Positions 8,291 to 17,498 are shown, numbered from the stretch's first letter. The stretch: DNA of 64,000 nucleotides from Nocardia brasiliensis NBRC 14402 (GCF_000308475.2 NZ_BAFT02000057.1:248001-312000); one strand, 5' to 3'. Program-made: numbers and translations. The notes: a model not told the origin generated them from the sequence alone.

Positions 8291-9223
8291 ATGGCGATGC
8301 GCCGTGTTCTGGTCGACAGCGTGCTCGCGGTGGGCGTCGCGCTCGCCACGGTCGCGGCGACGGGCTCGGCGGTCGCCGAGGACGGCCCCGCCGAAGGGTG
8401 TGCGCGGTGGGCGTCGTCGACTGTGGCGTCCGGATACGGCATCCTCGAGAACCTGGCGTTCGATGGCCGCGGCGGAATGCTGCTGTCCGAGGTGCCCGCG
8501 TCCGGCGTGGGCGGAGCGCTGCGCCGACTGGGCTCGGACGGGTCGCGCACGGAACTGGCACAGGCGAGTTCCCCAGGCGGCATCGTAGTGTCCGGCGCCA
8601 CCGCGTATTTCACCACCGGCGGCTCGTTGAGCAGCGGTTTCGCCGGGCGAGCCGACGGCACGATCGAGGCGCTGGACCTGGATCGGGGCACCGTCGCGAC
8701 CGTGGCCCGCGGGCTGACGGCGCCCAACGGCCTGGCCCTGCTGCCCGACGGCGGCTTCGTGGTGAGCCGGGACCTCGGCTCACCGAACACGCTCACCAGG
8801 ATCGACGCGGACGGCACCGGCGCGCGTCCGTTCGTCGCCGAGCTGACGTCGACGAACGGCCTCGCCTACGACGGCACGCGGCGCAAACTCTTCGTCTCCA
8901 CCACCTTCGAGCCCGTCACCACGCTGGCCGCGGTCGACCTGACGCGGCCGGACGCGGAACCCGCCCGGATCACCGTGCCCGGCTTCGGTCCGCTCAATGC
9001 CGCCGACGATCTGACCGTCGGCCCCGACGGTGCCGTGTACCTGGCCTTGAACGCGGCGGGGCGGGTGCTGCGCATCGATCCCGACACCGCCCGGACCTGT
9101 GTCGTCGCCGACGGCATCCCGTTCGCCACCTCGGCCCGCTTCGGTGCGGGCCCCGGCTGGGATCCGGGCGCGCTGTACGTCACCAGCTTCACCGGCGCGA
9201 TCACCCGCTTGACCCCGCCCTGA
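8291..9223 (+). CDS. Secreted SMP-30/gluconolactonase-like beta-propeller protein
   Basis: This 310-residue protein starts with a Sec signal peptide (MAMRR, a hydrophobic stretch, and cleavage after AVA near residue 35). The mature part contains repeated blades with NGLA and DGA-type turns (LTAPNGLALLPDGGFVVSRD, TNGLAYDGTRRKLFVS, ADDLTVGPDGAVYLALN) typical of SMP-30/gluconolactonase-type six-bladed propellers. Members include lactonases and binding proteins. The metal ligands cannot be assigned confidently, so no substrate is proposed. It has its own promoter and GGGGAGGA site. Confidence 0.8.
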   Translation: MAMRRVLVDSVLAVGVALATVAATGSAVAEDGPAEGCARWASSTVASGYGILENLAFDGRGGMLLSEVPASGVGGALRRLGSDGSRTELAQASSPGGIVVSGATAYFTTGGSLSSGFAGRADGTIEALDLDRGTVATVARGLTAPNGLALLPDGGFVVSRDLGSPNTLTRIDADGTGARPFVAELTSTNGLAYDGTRRKLFVSTTFEPVTTLAAVDLTRPDAEPARITVPGFGPLNAADDLTVGPDGAVYLALNAAGRVLRIDPDTARTCVVADGIPFATSARFGAGPGWDPGALYVTSFTGAITRLTPP

Positions 9224-9237
9224 GCGAAGATGGTCCC

Positions 9238-9990
9238 ATGACTTCACTCGAGAACAAGGCCAAGGAATTCCTCGCGCTGCACCGCCCCGGCGATCCGGCC
9301 GTCCTGCCCACCGTCTGGGATGCGTGGTCCGCGAAAGTTGCTGTGGCCGCGGGATTTTCCGCGCTCACGGTGGGCAGCCACCCGGTCGCCGACTCGATCG
9401 GTCGCAGCGACGGCGAAGGCATGACCTTCGCCGAGTCGCTCACCCGCGTCCGCCAGATCACCGAGGCCGTCGAGGTGCCGGTGTCGGTGGACCTGGAATC
9501 GGGCTACGGTCTCGAGCCCGCCCAGCTGATCGAGGGCCTGCTCGAAGCCGGGGCCGTCGGCCTCAATATCGAGGACACGGTGCACAGCGAGGGCGGGCGG
9601 CTGCGCGCGCCGCAGGAGCACGCCGACCTCGTGCACGGCCTGCGTCAGTTCGCCGACGCGGCCGGTGTGCACGTCGTGGTGAACGCCAGGACCGATCTGT
9701 TCATCCGGGCCGACGGCGACGAGTCCGACCGGGTGGACCGGGCGATCGAACGCCTGCGCCTGGCCGCCGCCGCGGGCGCCGACGTGCTCTTCCCGGCCGG
9801 TGCGCGCGAAGACGCCGACGTGCGCAGGCTCACCGCCGAATTGCCGCTGCCGATCAGCATGGTCGGGTTGCCCGACAAGTCGGACAAGGCGGTGCTTGCC
9901 GATCAGGGTGTGGCCCGGATCAGCTTCGGCCCGTTCTTGCAGCGCGCCCTCACCACCGAGATCGAGCGGCTGCTCGCCCGCTGGAAGTGA
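9238..9990 (+). CDS. Isocitrate lyase/PEP mutase superfamily enzyme
   Basis: This 250-residue TIM barrel has the superfamily signature VPVSVDLESGYG near residue 78, with the metal-binding Asp/Glu cluster continued in GAVGLNIEDT, and NARTDLF near residue 142. The family catalyses C-C or P-C bond chemistry on 2-oxo acids (2-methylisocitrate lyase, PEP mutase, oxaloacetate hydrolase). The short length and lack of the KKCGH loop of isocitrate lyase argue for a PEP-mutase-like hydrolase or lyase of unknown substrate. The ATG at 9238 lies 15 bp after the propeller gene, so the two are probably cotranscribed. Confidence 0.88.
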   Translation: MTSLENKAKEFLALHRPGDPAVLPTVWDAWSAKVAVAAGFSALTVGSHPVADSIGRSDGEGMTFAESLTRVRQITEAVEVPVSVDLESGYGLEPAQLIEGLLEAGAVGLNIEDTVHSEGGRLRAPQEHADLVHGLRQFADAAGVHVVVNARTDLFIRADGDESDRVDRAIERLRLAAAAGADVLFPAGAREDADVRRLTAELPLPISMVGLPDKSDKAVLADQGVARISFGPFLQRALTTEIERLLARWK

Positions 9991-9995
9991 ACTGT

Positions 9996-10028
9996 CGCCG
10001 ACGGGTGGCCCCGGGCCACTCGTCGGCG
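9996..10028. terminator. Bidirectional hairpin between convergent genes
   Basis: CGCCGACGGGTGGCCC pairs with GGGCCACTCGTCGGCG in a near-perfect long stem with one G-T wobble. It lies between the ends of the PEP-mutase-like gene and the convergent tetR gene. No U-tract follows, as is frequent for actinobacterial terminators. Confidence 0.65.
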
Positions 10029-10046
10029 GGCGGGCCTGGACAGGTC

Positions 10047-10730
10047 CTAGAGCGCCAGGGTCGTGGTGACGAACTCGATGAACAAGGGGGCCAGCGCGGG
10101 GACGTGCGCCGGGCCCTGGGCGATGATGACGCGACGGGTGCGCTCGCCGATAGCGTCCGGGATGAGCGCGATCAGCTCGTCGGACAGCGCGGGCAGCGCC
10201 GGATCCGCTTGGCGCGCTTGCTGATAGAAGATCCGGTACAGCTCGGCGAAGCGATCCACCGCGAGATCGCGGTAATCGACGGCCTGCTGGTTCACCTTGA
10301 ACGATTCGACCAGGATCAGCCGGGCGAAATCCGGTTCGGTGGCCACGGTTTCGCAGAAGGTGACGACGATCGACTCGATCCGCGCCGCGGCGTCGGCGTC
10401 CGGCGCCAGCTGCGCCAGTTCCTCGGCGATCCGGCTCGCCACGATATCGACGCCGGTGTGCACCGCCTCGACGAAACACTCCTCCTTGTTGGCGAAGTGC
10501 TCGTAGAACGTGCTGCGTGAAACCCGGGCCCGGGCAACGATATCGGTGAGCGTCGTGGCCGGATAGCCCTTGCAGTCCACGCATTCGACCATTGCCTCGA
10601 TCAGGCGTCCGCGCTGCGAGACCAGCACCGCGTCGCGGGCCGCCCGATGCCGGTCGGCGAAGCCGGAACTCGGCCGCGCGGTGCCGCCCGCCACCCGCGC
10701 TGTCGCCTCTGTCGCTAACTCCCGGCGCAT
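10047..10730 (-). CDS. TetR/AcrR-family regulator
   Basis: This 227-residue protein has a TetR DNA-binding domain in its first third (LIEAMVECVDCKGYPATTLT, then ARVSRSTFYEHFANKEECF) and a helical ligand-binding domain behind it. A positively charged Thr/Ala-rich N-terminal extension of about 40 residues precedes the HTH. The ATG at 10730 is chosen over an upstream in-frame GTG because GGGAGG lies at the right distance. Target and ligand are unknown. Neighbours are the convergent PEP-mutase-like gene and, upstream on the same strand, metG. Confidence 0.9.
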   Translation of the reverse strand: MRRELATEATARVAGGTARPSSGFADRHRAARDAVLVSQRGRLIEAMVECVDCKGYPATTLTDIVARARVSRSTFYEHFANKEECFVEAVHTGVDIVASRIAEELAQLAPDADAAARIESIVVTFCETVATEPDFARLILVESFKVNQQAVDYRDLAVDRFAELYRIFYQQARQADPALPALSDELIALIPDAIGERTRRVIIAQGPAHVPALAPLFIEFVTTTLAL

Positions 10731-10836
10731 AACTGCCCTCCCTCGTCGGCCGACCACGAGTAACCGTAACCCGGCATTATCCCGGTGCGCGCCAGGCGAT
10801 TACGCACCGGTAGGGGGTCGGCCGCCGAGAGCGCGG

Positions 10837-12396
10837 TTACTCCTTGGGCTCGATGTACTTGGGGTACACCGGTTCCGGCGCGGGCAGCGCGACACCGGGC
10901 GCGATAGGGGTCGCGATATCGGCGAACGTGCGCTCGGACTGGCCGAGCTGATCGAGGATCTTGCCCGCCGAACCCGGCATCACCGGCTGCACCAGGATCG
11001 CGACGATGCGCAGCACCTCGAGCGTCACGTACAGCACGGTCGCCTCGCGCGCCAGATCCTCGGGCGTACCCGCTTTGGCCAGCGCCCACGGCGCCTGCGC
11101 GGAGAAGTACCGGTTGGTCTCGCCGAGCGTCAGCCAGATCGCCTCCAGCGCGAGATGTAGCTGCTGAGTGTCGAATTCGGTGCGGCAGCGGTCGAGCAGC
11201 CCGTTGGCGAGGTCGAGCAGCGCGCGGTCGTCGGCGGTGAACTCGCCGGGCGTCGGCACCACGCCGCCGCAGTCCCGCGCCACCAACTTGGTGCTGCGCT
11301 GCACGAGATTGCCGAATTCGTTGGCCAGATCCGTATTGATCCGGCCGACGATCGCCTCGTGGCTGTAGCTGCCGTCCTGGCCGTAGGAGATCTCACGGAG
11401 CAGGAAGAAGCGCACCGCGTCCAGACCGTAGCTCTCCACCAGCGCCAGCGGGTCGACCACGTTGCCGACCGACTTGGACATCTTCTCGCCCTTGTTGTAC
11501 AGGAACCCGTGCACGTAAACGCGTTTCGGCAGCTGCACCCCGGCCGACAGCAGGAACGCGGGCCAGTAGACGGTGTGGAACCGTGTGATGTCCTTGCCGA
11601 TGATGTGCACGTCGGCGGGCCAGAACCGCTGGAATGCAGCGGATTCGGTGTCCGGGAAGCCGACGCCGGTGATGTAGTTGGTGAGCGCGTCCACCCACAC
11701 GTACATCACGTGATCGGGATGACCCGGCACCGGCACACCCCAGTCGAAGGTGGTGCGCGAGATGGACAGATCCTTCAGCCCCGCCTTGACGTAGCTGACG
11801 ATCTCGTTGCGTCGCGTTGCGGGCGCGATGAATTCGGGATGTTCCTCGTACAGTGCGAGCAGCTTGTCCTGGTAGGCGGAGAGCCGGAAGAAGTAGTTCG
11901 ATTCCTCGGTCCAGGTGACCGGCGTCTTCGACTCGGTGGAGATCCGGGTGCCGTCATCGAGCAGCGTGGTCTCTTCCTCGGTGTAGAACGCCTCGTCGCG
12001 TACCGAGTACCAGCCCGAGTAGTTGCCGAGGTAGATGTCGCCGTTGGCGAGCATCCGCTCCCAGATCGCCACGCTGGCCGCCCGGTGATCCTCGTCGGTG
12101 GTGCGGATGAACCGGTCGAAGGAGATGTCGAGCGTCTTGTCCATCGCCTCGAACACATCGGAGTTGCGCGCCGCGAGCTCCTGCACCGGAATGCCCTCGG
12201 CGACGGCCGTCTGCTGCATCTTCTGGCCGTGCTCGTCGGTGCCGGTCATGAAGAAGACGTCGTACCCGTCGAGACGTTTGAACCGGGCGATGGCATCGGC
12301 CGAGATGTACTCGTACGCATGCCCGATATGCGGCGCACCGTTGGGGTACGCGATGGCCGTGGTGATGTAGAAGGCGGGGCGGTCGACGTCGCTCAT
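10837..12396 (-). CDS. metG: Methionyl-tRNA synthetase
   Basis: This 519-residue class I synthetase charges tRNA-Met. The HIGH-type motif is in AYPNGAPHIGHAYEY near residues 15-29 and the KMSKS motif is in KGEKMSKSVGNV near residue 300. It is the short form without the C-terminal tRNA-binding dimerisation domain, like M. tuberculosis Rv1007c. A TACAGT -10 element ends 9 bp before the ATG at 12396 and no ribosome binding site is seen, so the message may be nearly leaderless. tatD is divergent 83 bp away, as in mycobacteria. Confidence 0.97.
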   Translation of the reverse strand: MSDVDRPAFYITTAIAYPNGAPHIGHAYEYISADAIARFKRLDGYDVFFMTGTDEHGQKMQQTAVAEGIPVQELAARNSDVFEAMDKTLDISFDRFIRTTDEDHRAASVAIWERMLANGDIYLGNYSGWYSVRDEAFYTEEETTLLDDGTRISTESKTPVTWTEESNYFFRLSAYQDKLLALYEEHPEFIAPATRRNEIVSYVKAGLKDLSISRTTFDWGVPVPGHPDHVMYVWVDALTNYITGVGFPDTESAAFQRFWPADVHIIGKDITRFHTVYWPAFLLSAGVQLPKRVYVHGFLYNKGEKMSKSVGNVVDPLALVESYGLDAVRFFLLREISYGQDGSYSHEAIVGRINTDLANEFGNLVQRSTKLVARDCGGVVPTPGEFTADDRALLDLANGLLDRCRTEFDTQQLHLALEAIWLTLGETNRYFSAQAPWALAKAGTPEDLAREATVLYVTLEVLRIVAILVQPVMPGSAGKILDQLGQSERTFADIATPIAPGVALPAPEPVYPKYIEPKE

Positions 12397-12479
12397 GGTG
12401 CGTCTACTGTAATCCGCGTGGTCTTCCTCGTTCGCGTGAACATCCACTGCACCGTCGCCGGGGTCGCCGGGGGCGTCCG

Positions 12480-13307
12480 ATGAGCGGCAAGCGCCCAGCT
12501 CCGGACCTGCCCGAGCCGCTCGCGCCGATCATCGACGCGCACACCCACCTCGATGCCTGCGGCGCCACCGACGCGGCCTCGACCGCGGCGATCGTGGATC
12601 GGGCGGCCTCGGTCGGCGTCGGGCAGGTGGTGACCGTCGCCGACGATCTGGCGGCGGCGCAATGGGCTGTGCAAGCCGCGCACTGGGATTCGCGCGTGTA
12701 CGCCGCGGTCGCCCTGCATCCGACGCGTGCGAACGCGCTCGACGACGCGGCGAAGGCGGAGTTGGCACGGCTCGGCGCGGACCCCAGGGTGGTGGCGATC
12801 GGCGAGACCGGCCTGGACTATTACTGGCCGGGCAAGCTGGACGGCTGTGCCGATATCGAGACGCAGATCGAGGGCTTCCGCTGGCACATCGATCTGGCGA
12901 AGCAGCTGCGCAAACCGCTGATGATCCACAATCGCGAAGCCGATCACGATCTGCTGACCGTGCTGCTGGACGAGGGCGCGCCGGACACCGTGATCTTCCA
13001 CTGCTTTTCGTCGGATACGAATATGGCGCTGTCCTGCGTGGCCGAGGGCTATGTGCTGAGTTTCTCCGGCACGGTGAGTTTCAAGAATGCGCACGAGTTG
13101 CGTGAGGCCGCGAAGGTCGTGCCCGACGAGCAAATTCTGGTCGAAACGGACGCGCCCTATCTGACCCCGCATCCATTTCGCGGCGCGCCCAATGAGCCGT
13201 ACTGCCTGCCGTACACCGTGCGCGCGCTCGCGGAAATTCGAGAACAGGATCCGGCGGAACTCGCGAAGCTCAGCACGGCCAACGCGCGCCGCGTCTACGG
13301 CATTTGA
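12480..13307 (+). CDS. tatD: TatD-family metal-dependent deoxyribonuclease
   Basis: This 275-residue amidohydrolase-like TIM barrel has PIIDAHTHLDACG (first metal ligands HxH, residues 19-21), AIGETGLDYYW (bridging Glu, about 103), HNREADHDLL, FHCFSSD, and LVETDAPYLTPHPFRG (final Asp, about 223). TatD proteins are 3'-5' exonucleases acting on single-stranded DNA or RNA in repair and turnover. It corresponds to Rv1008 and precedes rpfB as in M. tuberculosis. Confidence 0.95.
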   Translation: MSGKRPAPDLPEPLAPIIDAHTHLDACGATDAASTAAIVDRAASVGVGQVVTVADDLAAAQWAVQAAHWDSRVYAAVALHPTRANALDDAAKAELARLGADPRVVAIGETGLDYYWPGKLDGCADIETQIEGFRWHIDLAKQLRKPLMIHNREADHDLLTVLLDEGAPDTVIFHCFSSDTNMALSCVAEGYVLSFSGTVSFKNAHELREAAKVVPDEQILVETDAPYLTPHPFRGAPNEPYCLPYTVRALAEIREQDPAELAKLSTANARRVYGI

Positions 13308-13488
13308 CCGAAGCGCCGGATCCCGGCCGCCCCGCGCGGATACCCGCAAGGGGCCTGGATATGCGAAGTGTGTCCTACGTCACTGTGATAGCCCCGTTTC
13401 GTGATTAACCTGCGGTGTCGATATCGCTCCGTGATATTGAAAGCCCCAGCTGAAGCAACTTTAGGTTGTCGACCCCTGACCCCTTCGT

Positions 13489-13494
13489 TATCGT
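13489..13494 (+). promoter_or_regulatory. -10 element upstream of rpfB
   Basis: TATCGT lies 9 bp before the ATG at 13504 with no ribosome binding site between, suggesting a nearly leaderless rpfB message from this promoter. A longer leader from an upstream promoter in the 190-bp gap after tatD is not excluded. M. tuberculosis rpfB is known to have an attenuated leader. Confidence 0.35.
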
Positions 13495-13503
13495 GCTGTG
13501 ACC

Positions 13504-14682
13504 ATGGCCCATCCGTCGCCCGACCGCCACGTCCCACTGGATCGCTCCGCGATGCTGTGGCCGATCGCGCGGATCAACCAGTCCCGTTCGCCGCTGCTGT
13601 ACGCGGCGGTCGCGGCGCTGCTGATGACGTTGATCGTCGGGGCCGGCCTGGCGATCGTGAACCGCAAGACCGTGACCGTGGTCGTGGACGGCGAGAAGCT
13701 GTTCGAGACCACGATGTCCACCGATGTGCGCGGCGTGCTGCGGGCGGCGGGTTTCGCCGTCACCGAGCGCGACAAGGTGGCTCCCGCGCTGGCCGCGCGG
13801 ATCGGTGACGGCGCGACCATCACGCTCAATCGGGCCCGCGAGGTCGAACTGCAGGTCGACGGCCAGGCGCGCAAGGTGTGGACCACCGGCCTGACCGCCG
13901 GTGAGGCGCTCGAACAACTCGAGCTGCCCCGGGAGGTCTACGTTTCCCCCGCGCGCAATGAGAAGCTGCCACTGGAAGGCGCCGCGCTGCAGGTCGCGAC
14001 GCCGCGATCGGTCGCGCTGCGCGACGGCGCCGGCTCCTTCGTCGATGTCCGCCTCGCGGCGCCGACGGTCGGCGAATTCCTCGCGGTGGCGGGCGTTCCG
14101 CTGCTCGAACAGGACACCGTCGAGCCCGCGGCGTCCACGCCGCTCACCGAGGGTCAGCGAATCACGGTGACGCGTAAGCGAACCGAGAACCGGACCGAGA
14201 CGCTACCGCTCGATCCGCCGGAGAACGTGATCGAAGACCCGACCATGAACATGAGCCGGTCGGTGGTGGAGACCCCCGGCGCGCCCGGCGTGCAGGACGT
14301 CACGTTCGCGGTCACCATGGTCAACGGCGTCGAGGTGGACCGAAAGCCGATCAACTCGACGGTGACGGTCACGGCCCAGCCGAAGACCGTGCGCAAGGGC
14401 GCCAAGCCCGGCACCGAGGTGCCGCCGGTGCGTGACGGCGCGATCTGGGACGCGCTGGCCCGCTGCGAGTCCACCGGCAACTGGAGCATCAACAACGGCA
14501 ACGGTTACTACGGTGGCATCCAATTCGACCAGGGCACCTGGGAACGTCAGGGTGGTTTGAAGTACGCGCCGCGCGCCGATCTCGCCACCCGCGAGGAACA
14601 GATCGCCATCGCCGAAGTCACTCGCGCCCGCCAGGGTTGGGGCGCGTGGCCCGCCTGCACCAGCCGGCTCGGCATCAGCTGA
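13504..14682 (+). CDS. rpfB: Resuscitation-promoting factor RpfB
   Basis: This 392-residue cell-wall hydrolase cleaves peptidoglycan glycan strands to stimulate regrowth of dormant cells. One membrane segment (about residues 33-51, AAVAALLMTLIVGAGLAIV) anchors it. Three DUF348 repeats follow, then a G5 domain (TRKRTENRTETLPL onwards), and a C-terminal lysozyme-like Rpf domain with the catalytic Glu in RCESTGNWSINNGNGYYGG near residue 320. A GTG six bases upstream (13498) is an alternative start. In M. tuberculosis rpfB is cotranscribed with ksgA and ispE; here a lipase gene intervenes. Confidence 0.97.
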   Translation: MAHPSPDRHVPLDRSAMLWPIARINQSRSPLLYAAVAALLMTLIVGAGLAIVNRKTVTVVVDGEKLFETTMSTDVRGVLRAAGFAVTERDKVAPALAARIGDGATITLNRAREVELQVDGQARKVWTTGLTAGEALEQLELPREVYVSPARNEKLPLEGAALQVATPRSVALRDGAGSFVDVRLAAPTVGEFLAVAGVPLLEQDTVEPAASTPLTEGQRITVTRKRTENRTETLPLDPPENVIEDPTMNMSRSVVETPGAPGVQDVTFAVTMVNGVEVDRKPINSTVTVTAQPKTVRKGAKPGTEVPPVRDGAIWDALARCESTGNWSINNGNGYYGGIQFDQGTWERQGGLKYAPRADLATREEQIAIAEVTRARQGWGAWPACTSRLGIS

Positions 14683-14821
14683 CCGGTGACGCCGGTCACG
14701 CCCGGTGACTCGCGAATTCGTTTTTGATTCGCGGCCGCGCCACGCCGACCTGGCACTATCCGATTGATCTATACACTCGTCCAGGTTTGGTGACGGTGTG
14801 GGTCGGGTTGTGAGGTGTGCG

Positions 14822-15988
14822 GTGCGAGTTCTCCAGATGTGCCGGCGGGCAGTCGCGGTGACGATCTTGTCGGCTAGCGCCGCGTTGTTCGGGCAGATCG
14901 CCCCCGCCCACGCGGCCGCCCCCGGCTCGCTGATCTCGGAGATCGCGCAGCCGGACGGGTGGCGCGGCACCTCGGGCGGTTCGATCGTCGAGTACTGGAT
15001 GCGCGGTTCGGACGGGACGCCCCGGCCGGCCAGCGGCGCGCTCTTCGTGCCTCGCGGCACCGCCCCCGCGGCGGGCTGGCCGATCATCGCCTACGACCAC
15101 GGCACCACCGGGCTCGGCATGGGCTGCGGCGGCCAGTCGGATCCGGCCGGTCGGCCGTATCCGGAGAGCCGGGCCAAAGAGGACGCGCTGATCCAGGGCT
15201 TCCTGTCCCGCGGCTTCGCGGTGGTCGCGCCGGATTACCTGGGGCTCGGCCGGTTCAACACCGGCCCGCATCCCTATCTCGAGACCAGCACCGAGGCGAC
15301 GGCCACGCTCGACCTGCTGCACGCCGCCCGCGCGGCCCATCCCGAACTCTCCCGCACCTGGGCGGTCTTCGGCGGCTCACAGGGCGGCCAGGCCGCGCTG
15401 GCCACCGCGCACCGGCAGGTGACCTACGCGCCGGACCTCGATTTCCGCGGCACCGTGGCGATCGACCCCGAATCCGACGTGGAGAAGGTGCTGCCGCTCG
15501 CCGGTCCGCTGGTGCCCCCGCTGCCCGACGCCGACGGCGCGATGAGCTTCTTCGTCAGCATCCTGGCGGGCCTGCGCGCCGCGCACCCCGACGTGCGCGT
15601 CGATCAGTACCTCACCCCGCAGGGCCGCGCCGTGCTGGACAGCGTCGGCACCCTGTGCCTGGACCGCATCGGGGACCGGGTGCGCGGGCTCGGCGTCGCC
15701 GATCTGCTCGACGAGTCGCTCGCCACCGAGCCCATCCGGTCCGCGCTGAACGAGTACCTGACCGTGCCCACCACCGGATACAACGCGCCGATCCTGTTGC
15801 TGCTCAACGTCACCGACACCGTCGTGCCCGCCCCGCTGCACGGCGCGCTGGCCGCGCAGTTCGCCGCCAACGGCGTCGACTTCCAGACCGTCCTCGGCAC
15901 CGGCAAGCACACCCAGATCAACCCCGCCATGCAGAGCGCCATCGACGCGTTCCTGGACCGCATCAAGGCGAGCCCGGCCGAGCGGTAG
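14822..15988 (+). CDS. Secreted alpha/beta-hydrolase (secretory lipase type)
   Basis: This 388-residue protein has a Sec signal peptide ending APAHA near residue 31. The alpha/beta-hydrolase core has the nucleophile elbow GGSQGGQ near residue 185, a candidate acid in NVTDTVVPA and a His in GTGKHTQINP near residue 370, forming a Ser-Asp-His triad. Similarity in layout is to the secretory lipase (LIP) family. It probably hydrolyses acyl esters outside the cell. GTG 14822 is chosen because GAGGTG stands 5 bp upstream; GTG 14798 and ATG 14837 are alternatives. It lies between rpfB and ksgA, which are adjacent in M. tuberculosis. Confidence 0.85.
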   Translation: MRVLQMCRRAVAVTILSASAALFGQIAPAHAAAPGSLISEIAQPDGWRGTSGGSIVEYWMRGSDGTPRPASGALFVPRGTAPAAGWPIIAYDHGTTGLGMGCGGQSDPAGRPYPESRAKEDALIQGFLSRGFAVVAPDYLGLGRFNTGPHPYLETSTEATATLDLLHAARAAHPELSRTWAVFGGSQGGQAALATAHRQVTYAPDLDFRGTVAIDPESDVEKVLPLAGPLVPPLPDADGAMSFFVSILAGLRAAHPDVRVDQYLTPQGRAVLDSVGTLCLDRIGDRVRGLGVADLLDESLATEPIRSALNEYLTVPTTGYNAPILLLLNVTDTVVPAPLHGALAAQFAANGVDFQTVLGTGKHTQINPAMQSAIDAFLDRIKASPAER

Positions 15989-16008
15989 GAACGCCGCGGC
16001 GGGGTTGA

Positions 16009-16014
16009 TAGGTT
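16009..16014 (+). promoter_or_regulatory. -10 element for a leaderless ksgA transcript
   Basis: TAGGTT is followed by exactly six bases and the GTG start of ksgA, the spacing expected when transcription begins at the start codon. No ribosome binding site is present. Confidence 0.45.
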
Positions 16015-16020
16015 CTCTGG

Positions 16021-16902
16021 GTGTCCGAAGCCGAAATTGCTGGTCGTGGGAGTGCCGCCCTGCTGGGCCCCGCCGAGGTGCGGGTGCTGGCCGAGCGACT
16101 CGGCGTGCGGCCGACCAAGCAGCTCGGGCAGAACTTCGTGCACGACGCGAACACCGTGCGGCGCATCGTCACGGCGGCCGGGGTCGGGCGTGACGACGTG
16201 GTGCTCGAGGTCGGGCCCGGACTGGGTTCGCTGACGCTGGCCCTGCTCGATGTGGTGGATTCGGTGGTCGCGGTCGAGATCGACCCGGTGCTCGCGCGCC
16301 ACCTGCCGGTGACCGTCGCCGACCGGGCGCCGGCCCTGGCCGACCGGCTGTCGGTGGTGCCGGCGGACGCGTTGCGCGTGGCGGCCGCGGATCTGCCCGC
16401 GACGCCGACCGCGCTGGTGGCGAACCTGCCGTACAACGTCGCGGTGCCGGTACTGCTGCACCTGTTGGCCGAATTGCCCAGCCTCGCGGTCTCTTTGGTG
16501 ATGGTGCAGGCGGAGGTGGCCGACCGGCTCGCCGCCGAGCCGGGCAGCCGGGTCTACGGCGTACCCAGTGTGAAGGCGGGCTTCTTCGGCAAGGTCCGGC
16601 GCGCGGGTGCGGTCGGCACGCAGGTTTTCTGGCCGGTGCCGCGGGTCGATTCGGGTCTGGTCCGGGTCGAGCGCTACGCCGAACCGCCGTGGCCGATCGA
16701 TGCCGAGCATCGTCGCCGCGTGTTCGAAGTGGTCGACGCCGCTTTCGCGCAACGGCGAAAGACGCTGCGCGCGGCCCTTTCCGGCTGGGCGGGCTCGCCC
16801 GCCGAAGCCGAGCGGCGCTTGGTCGCCGCGGGCATCGCGCCGACGGCGCGCGGTGAGACGCTGGATACCGCGGCTTTCGTCCGGCTGGCCGCGCAAGCCT
16901 GA
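16021..16902 (+). CDS. ksgA: 16S rRNA dimethyladenosine transferase
   Basis: This 293-residue SAM-dependent enzyme dimethylates A1518 and A1519 at the 3' end of 16S rRNA. It shows KQLGQNFVHDANTV, motif I LEVGPGLGSLTLALL (about residues 62-76), the acidic VEIDPVLA, the catalytic NLPYNVAVP motif (about 138-146) and the C-terminal FAQRRKTLRAAL segment. It corresponds to Rv1010. The GTG start at 16021 is supported by the leaderless-type promoter. Confidence 0.96.
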   Translation: MSEAEIAGRGSAALLGPAEVRVLAERLGVRPTKQLGQNFVHDANTVRRIVTAAGVGRDDVVLEVGPGLGSLTLALLDVVDSVVAVEIDPVLARHLPVTVADRAPALADRLSVVPADALRVAAADLPATPTALVANLPYNVAVPVLLHLLAELPSLAVSLVMVQAEVADRLAAEPGSRVYGVPSVKAGFFGKVRRAGAVGTQVFWPVPRVDSGLVRVERYAEPPWPIDAEHRRRVFEVVDAAFAQRRKTLRAALSGWAGSPAEAERRLVAAGIAPTARGETLDTAAFVRLAAQA

Positions 16903-17291
16903 CTCGTTCGCCGGACTGGTCGGTTTCCCCGCGTTGCCAACCCATTCGGCGATGTGGATTGTGGATAACTCAGGTTTGACACCGTGCGGGCCGGGGGTTG
17001 CGGCCCGGGCTCGCGGCCGATTCGATTGGCTGCCTTATCGATCCGCGTAACGCGAGAACTACAGCTCAGCGCGGGTGCAAGCTGATCTTGACCGCTGGCC
17101 TGCCGGGAGGTGGCCACGGCACCGGCGCGACCCTCCGCCGGATGTGGATGAGCCTGTGGATGATTCGTGTGGGCACACTACGGAATACGCCATATCAGTG
17201 CCTGCACACAGAAGCCGGACGGCGGGGTGCCGTCCGGCTCTCGGTGTCCGAAAAACCCAGGGGACCGGCCGGTTTCGGCCGAGCCGCGCGG
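16903..17291. other. 389-bp gap between ksgA and copZ
   Basis: I see no convincing gene here. Codon composition is poor in all frames. The only clear structure is the hairpin at 17213-17239. Confidence 0.6.
17213..17239. terminator. Perfect 11-bp hairpin downstream of copZ
   Basis: AGCCGGACGGC and GCCGTCCGGCT pair perfectly around a 5-base loop. On the minus strand, downstream of copZ, the stem is followed by TTCTGTGTG, a weak T-rich tract, so it probably ends the copZ transcript. It could also stop read-through from ksgA. Confidence 0.6.
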
Positions 17292-17498
17292 TCAGACGGC
17301 GACTTCGTAACCTGCCTCGTCCACGGCGGCGGCGATATCGGTGTCCGCGATCGGCGCGGTGCTCGCGACCGTGACCGCGCCGCTGGCGAGATCCACGTCG
17401 ACGCTCGTGACGCCGTCGATCTTGCCGATCTCCGTCTTGACGGAGCTCACGCAGTGCCCGCAGGTCATCCCCGTGACGGTGTAGGTGGAACTGGGCAT
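17292..17498 (-). CDS. CopZ-type heavy-metal-associated (copper chaperone) protein
   Basis: This 68-residue single HMA domain has the ferredoxin-like fold and the metal-binding motif GMTCGHC at residues 10-16. Such proteins bind Cu(I) in the cytoplasm and pass it to CopA-type ATPases or to CsoR. No copA or csoR gene is in the window, so the partners must be elsewhere. Start is the ATG at 17498, with GGAG a few bases upstream. Copper-responsive control is likely from the CsoR-like dyads upstream. Confidence 0.93.
   Translation of the reverse strand: MPSSTYTVTGMTCGHCVSSVKTEIGKIDGVTSVDVDLASGAVTVASTAPIADTDIAAAVDEAGYEVAV

Noticed and set aside
13308..13503. c-di-AMP (ydaO-type) riboswitch before rpfB
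   Set aside because: Some actinobacterial rpf genes carry one, but I could not find its conserved sequence blocks in this 190-bp gap.
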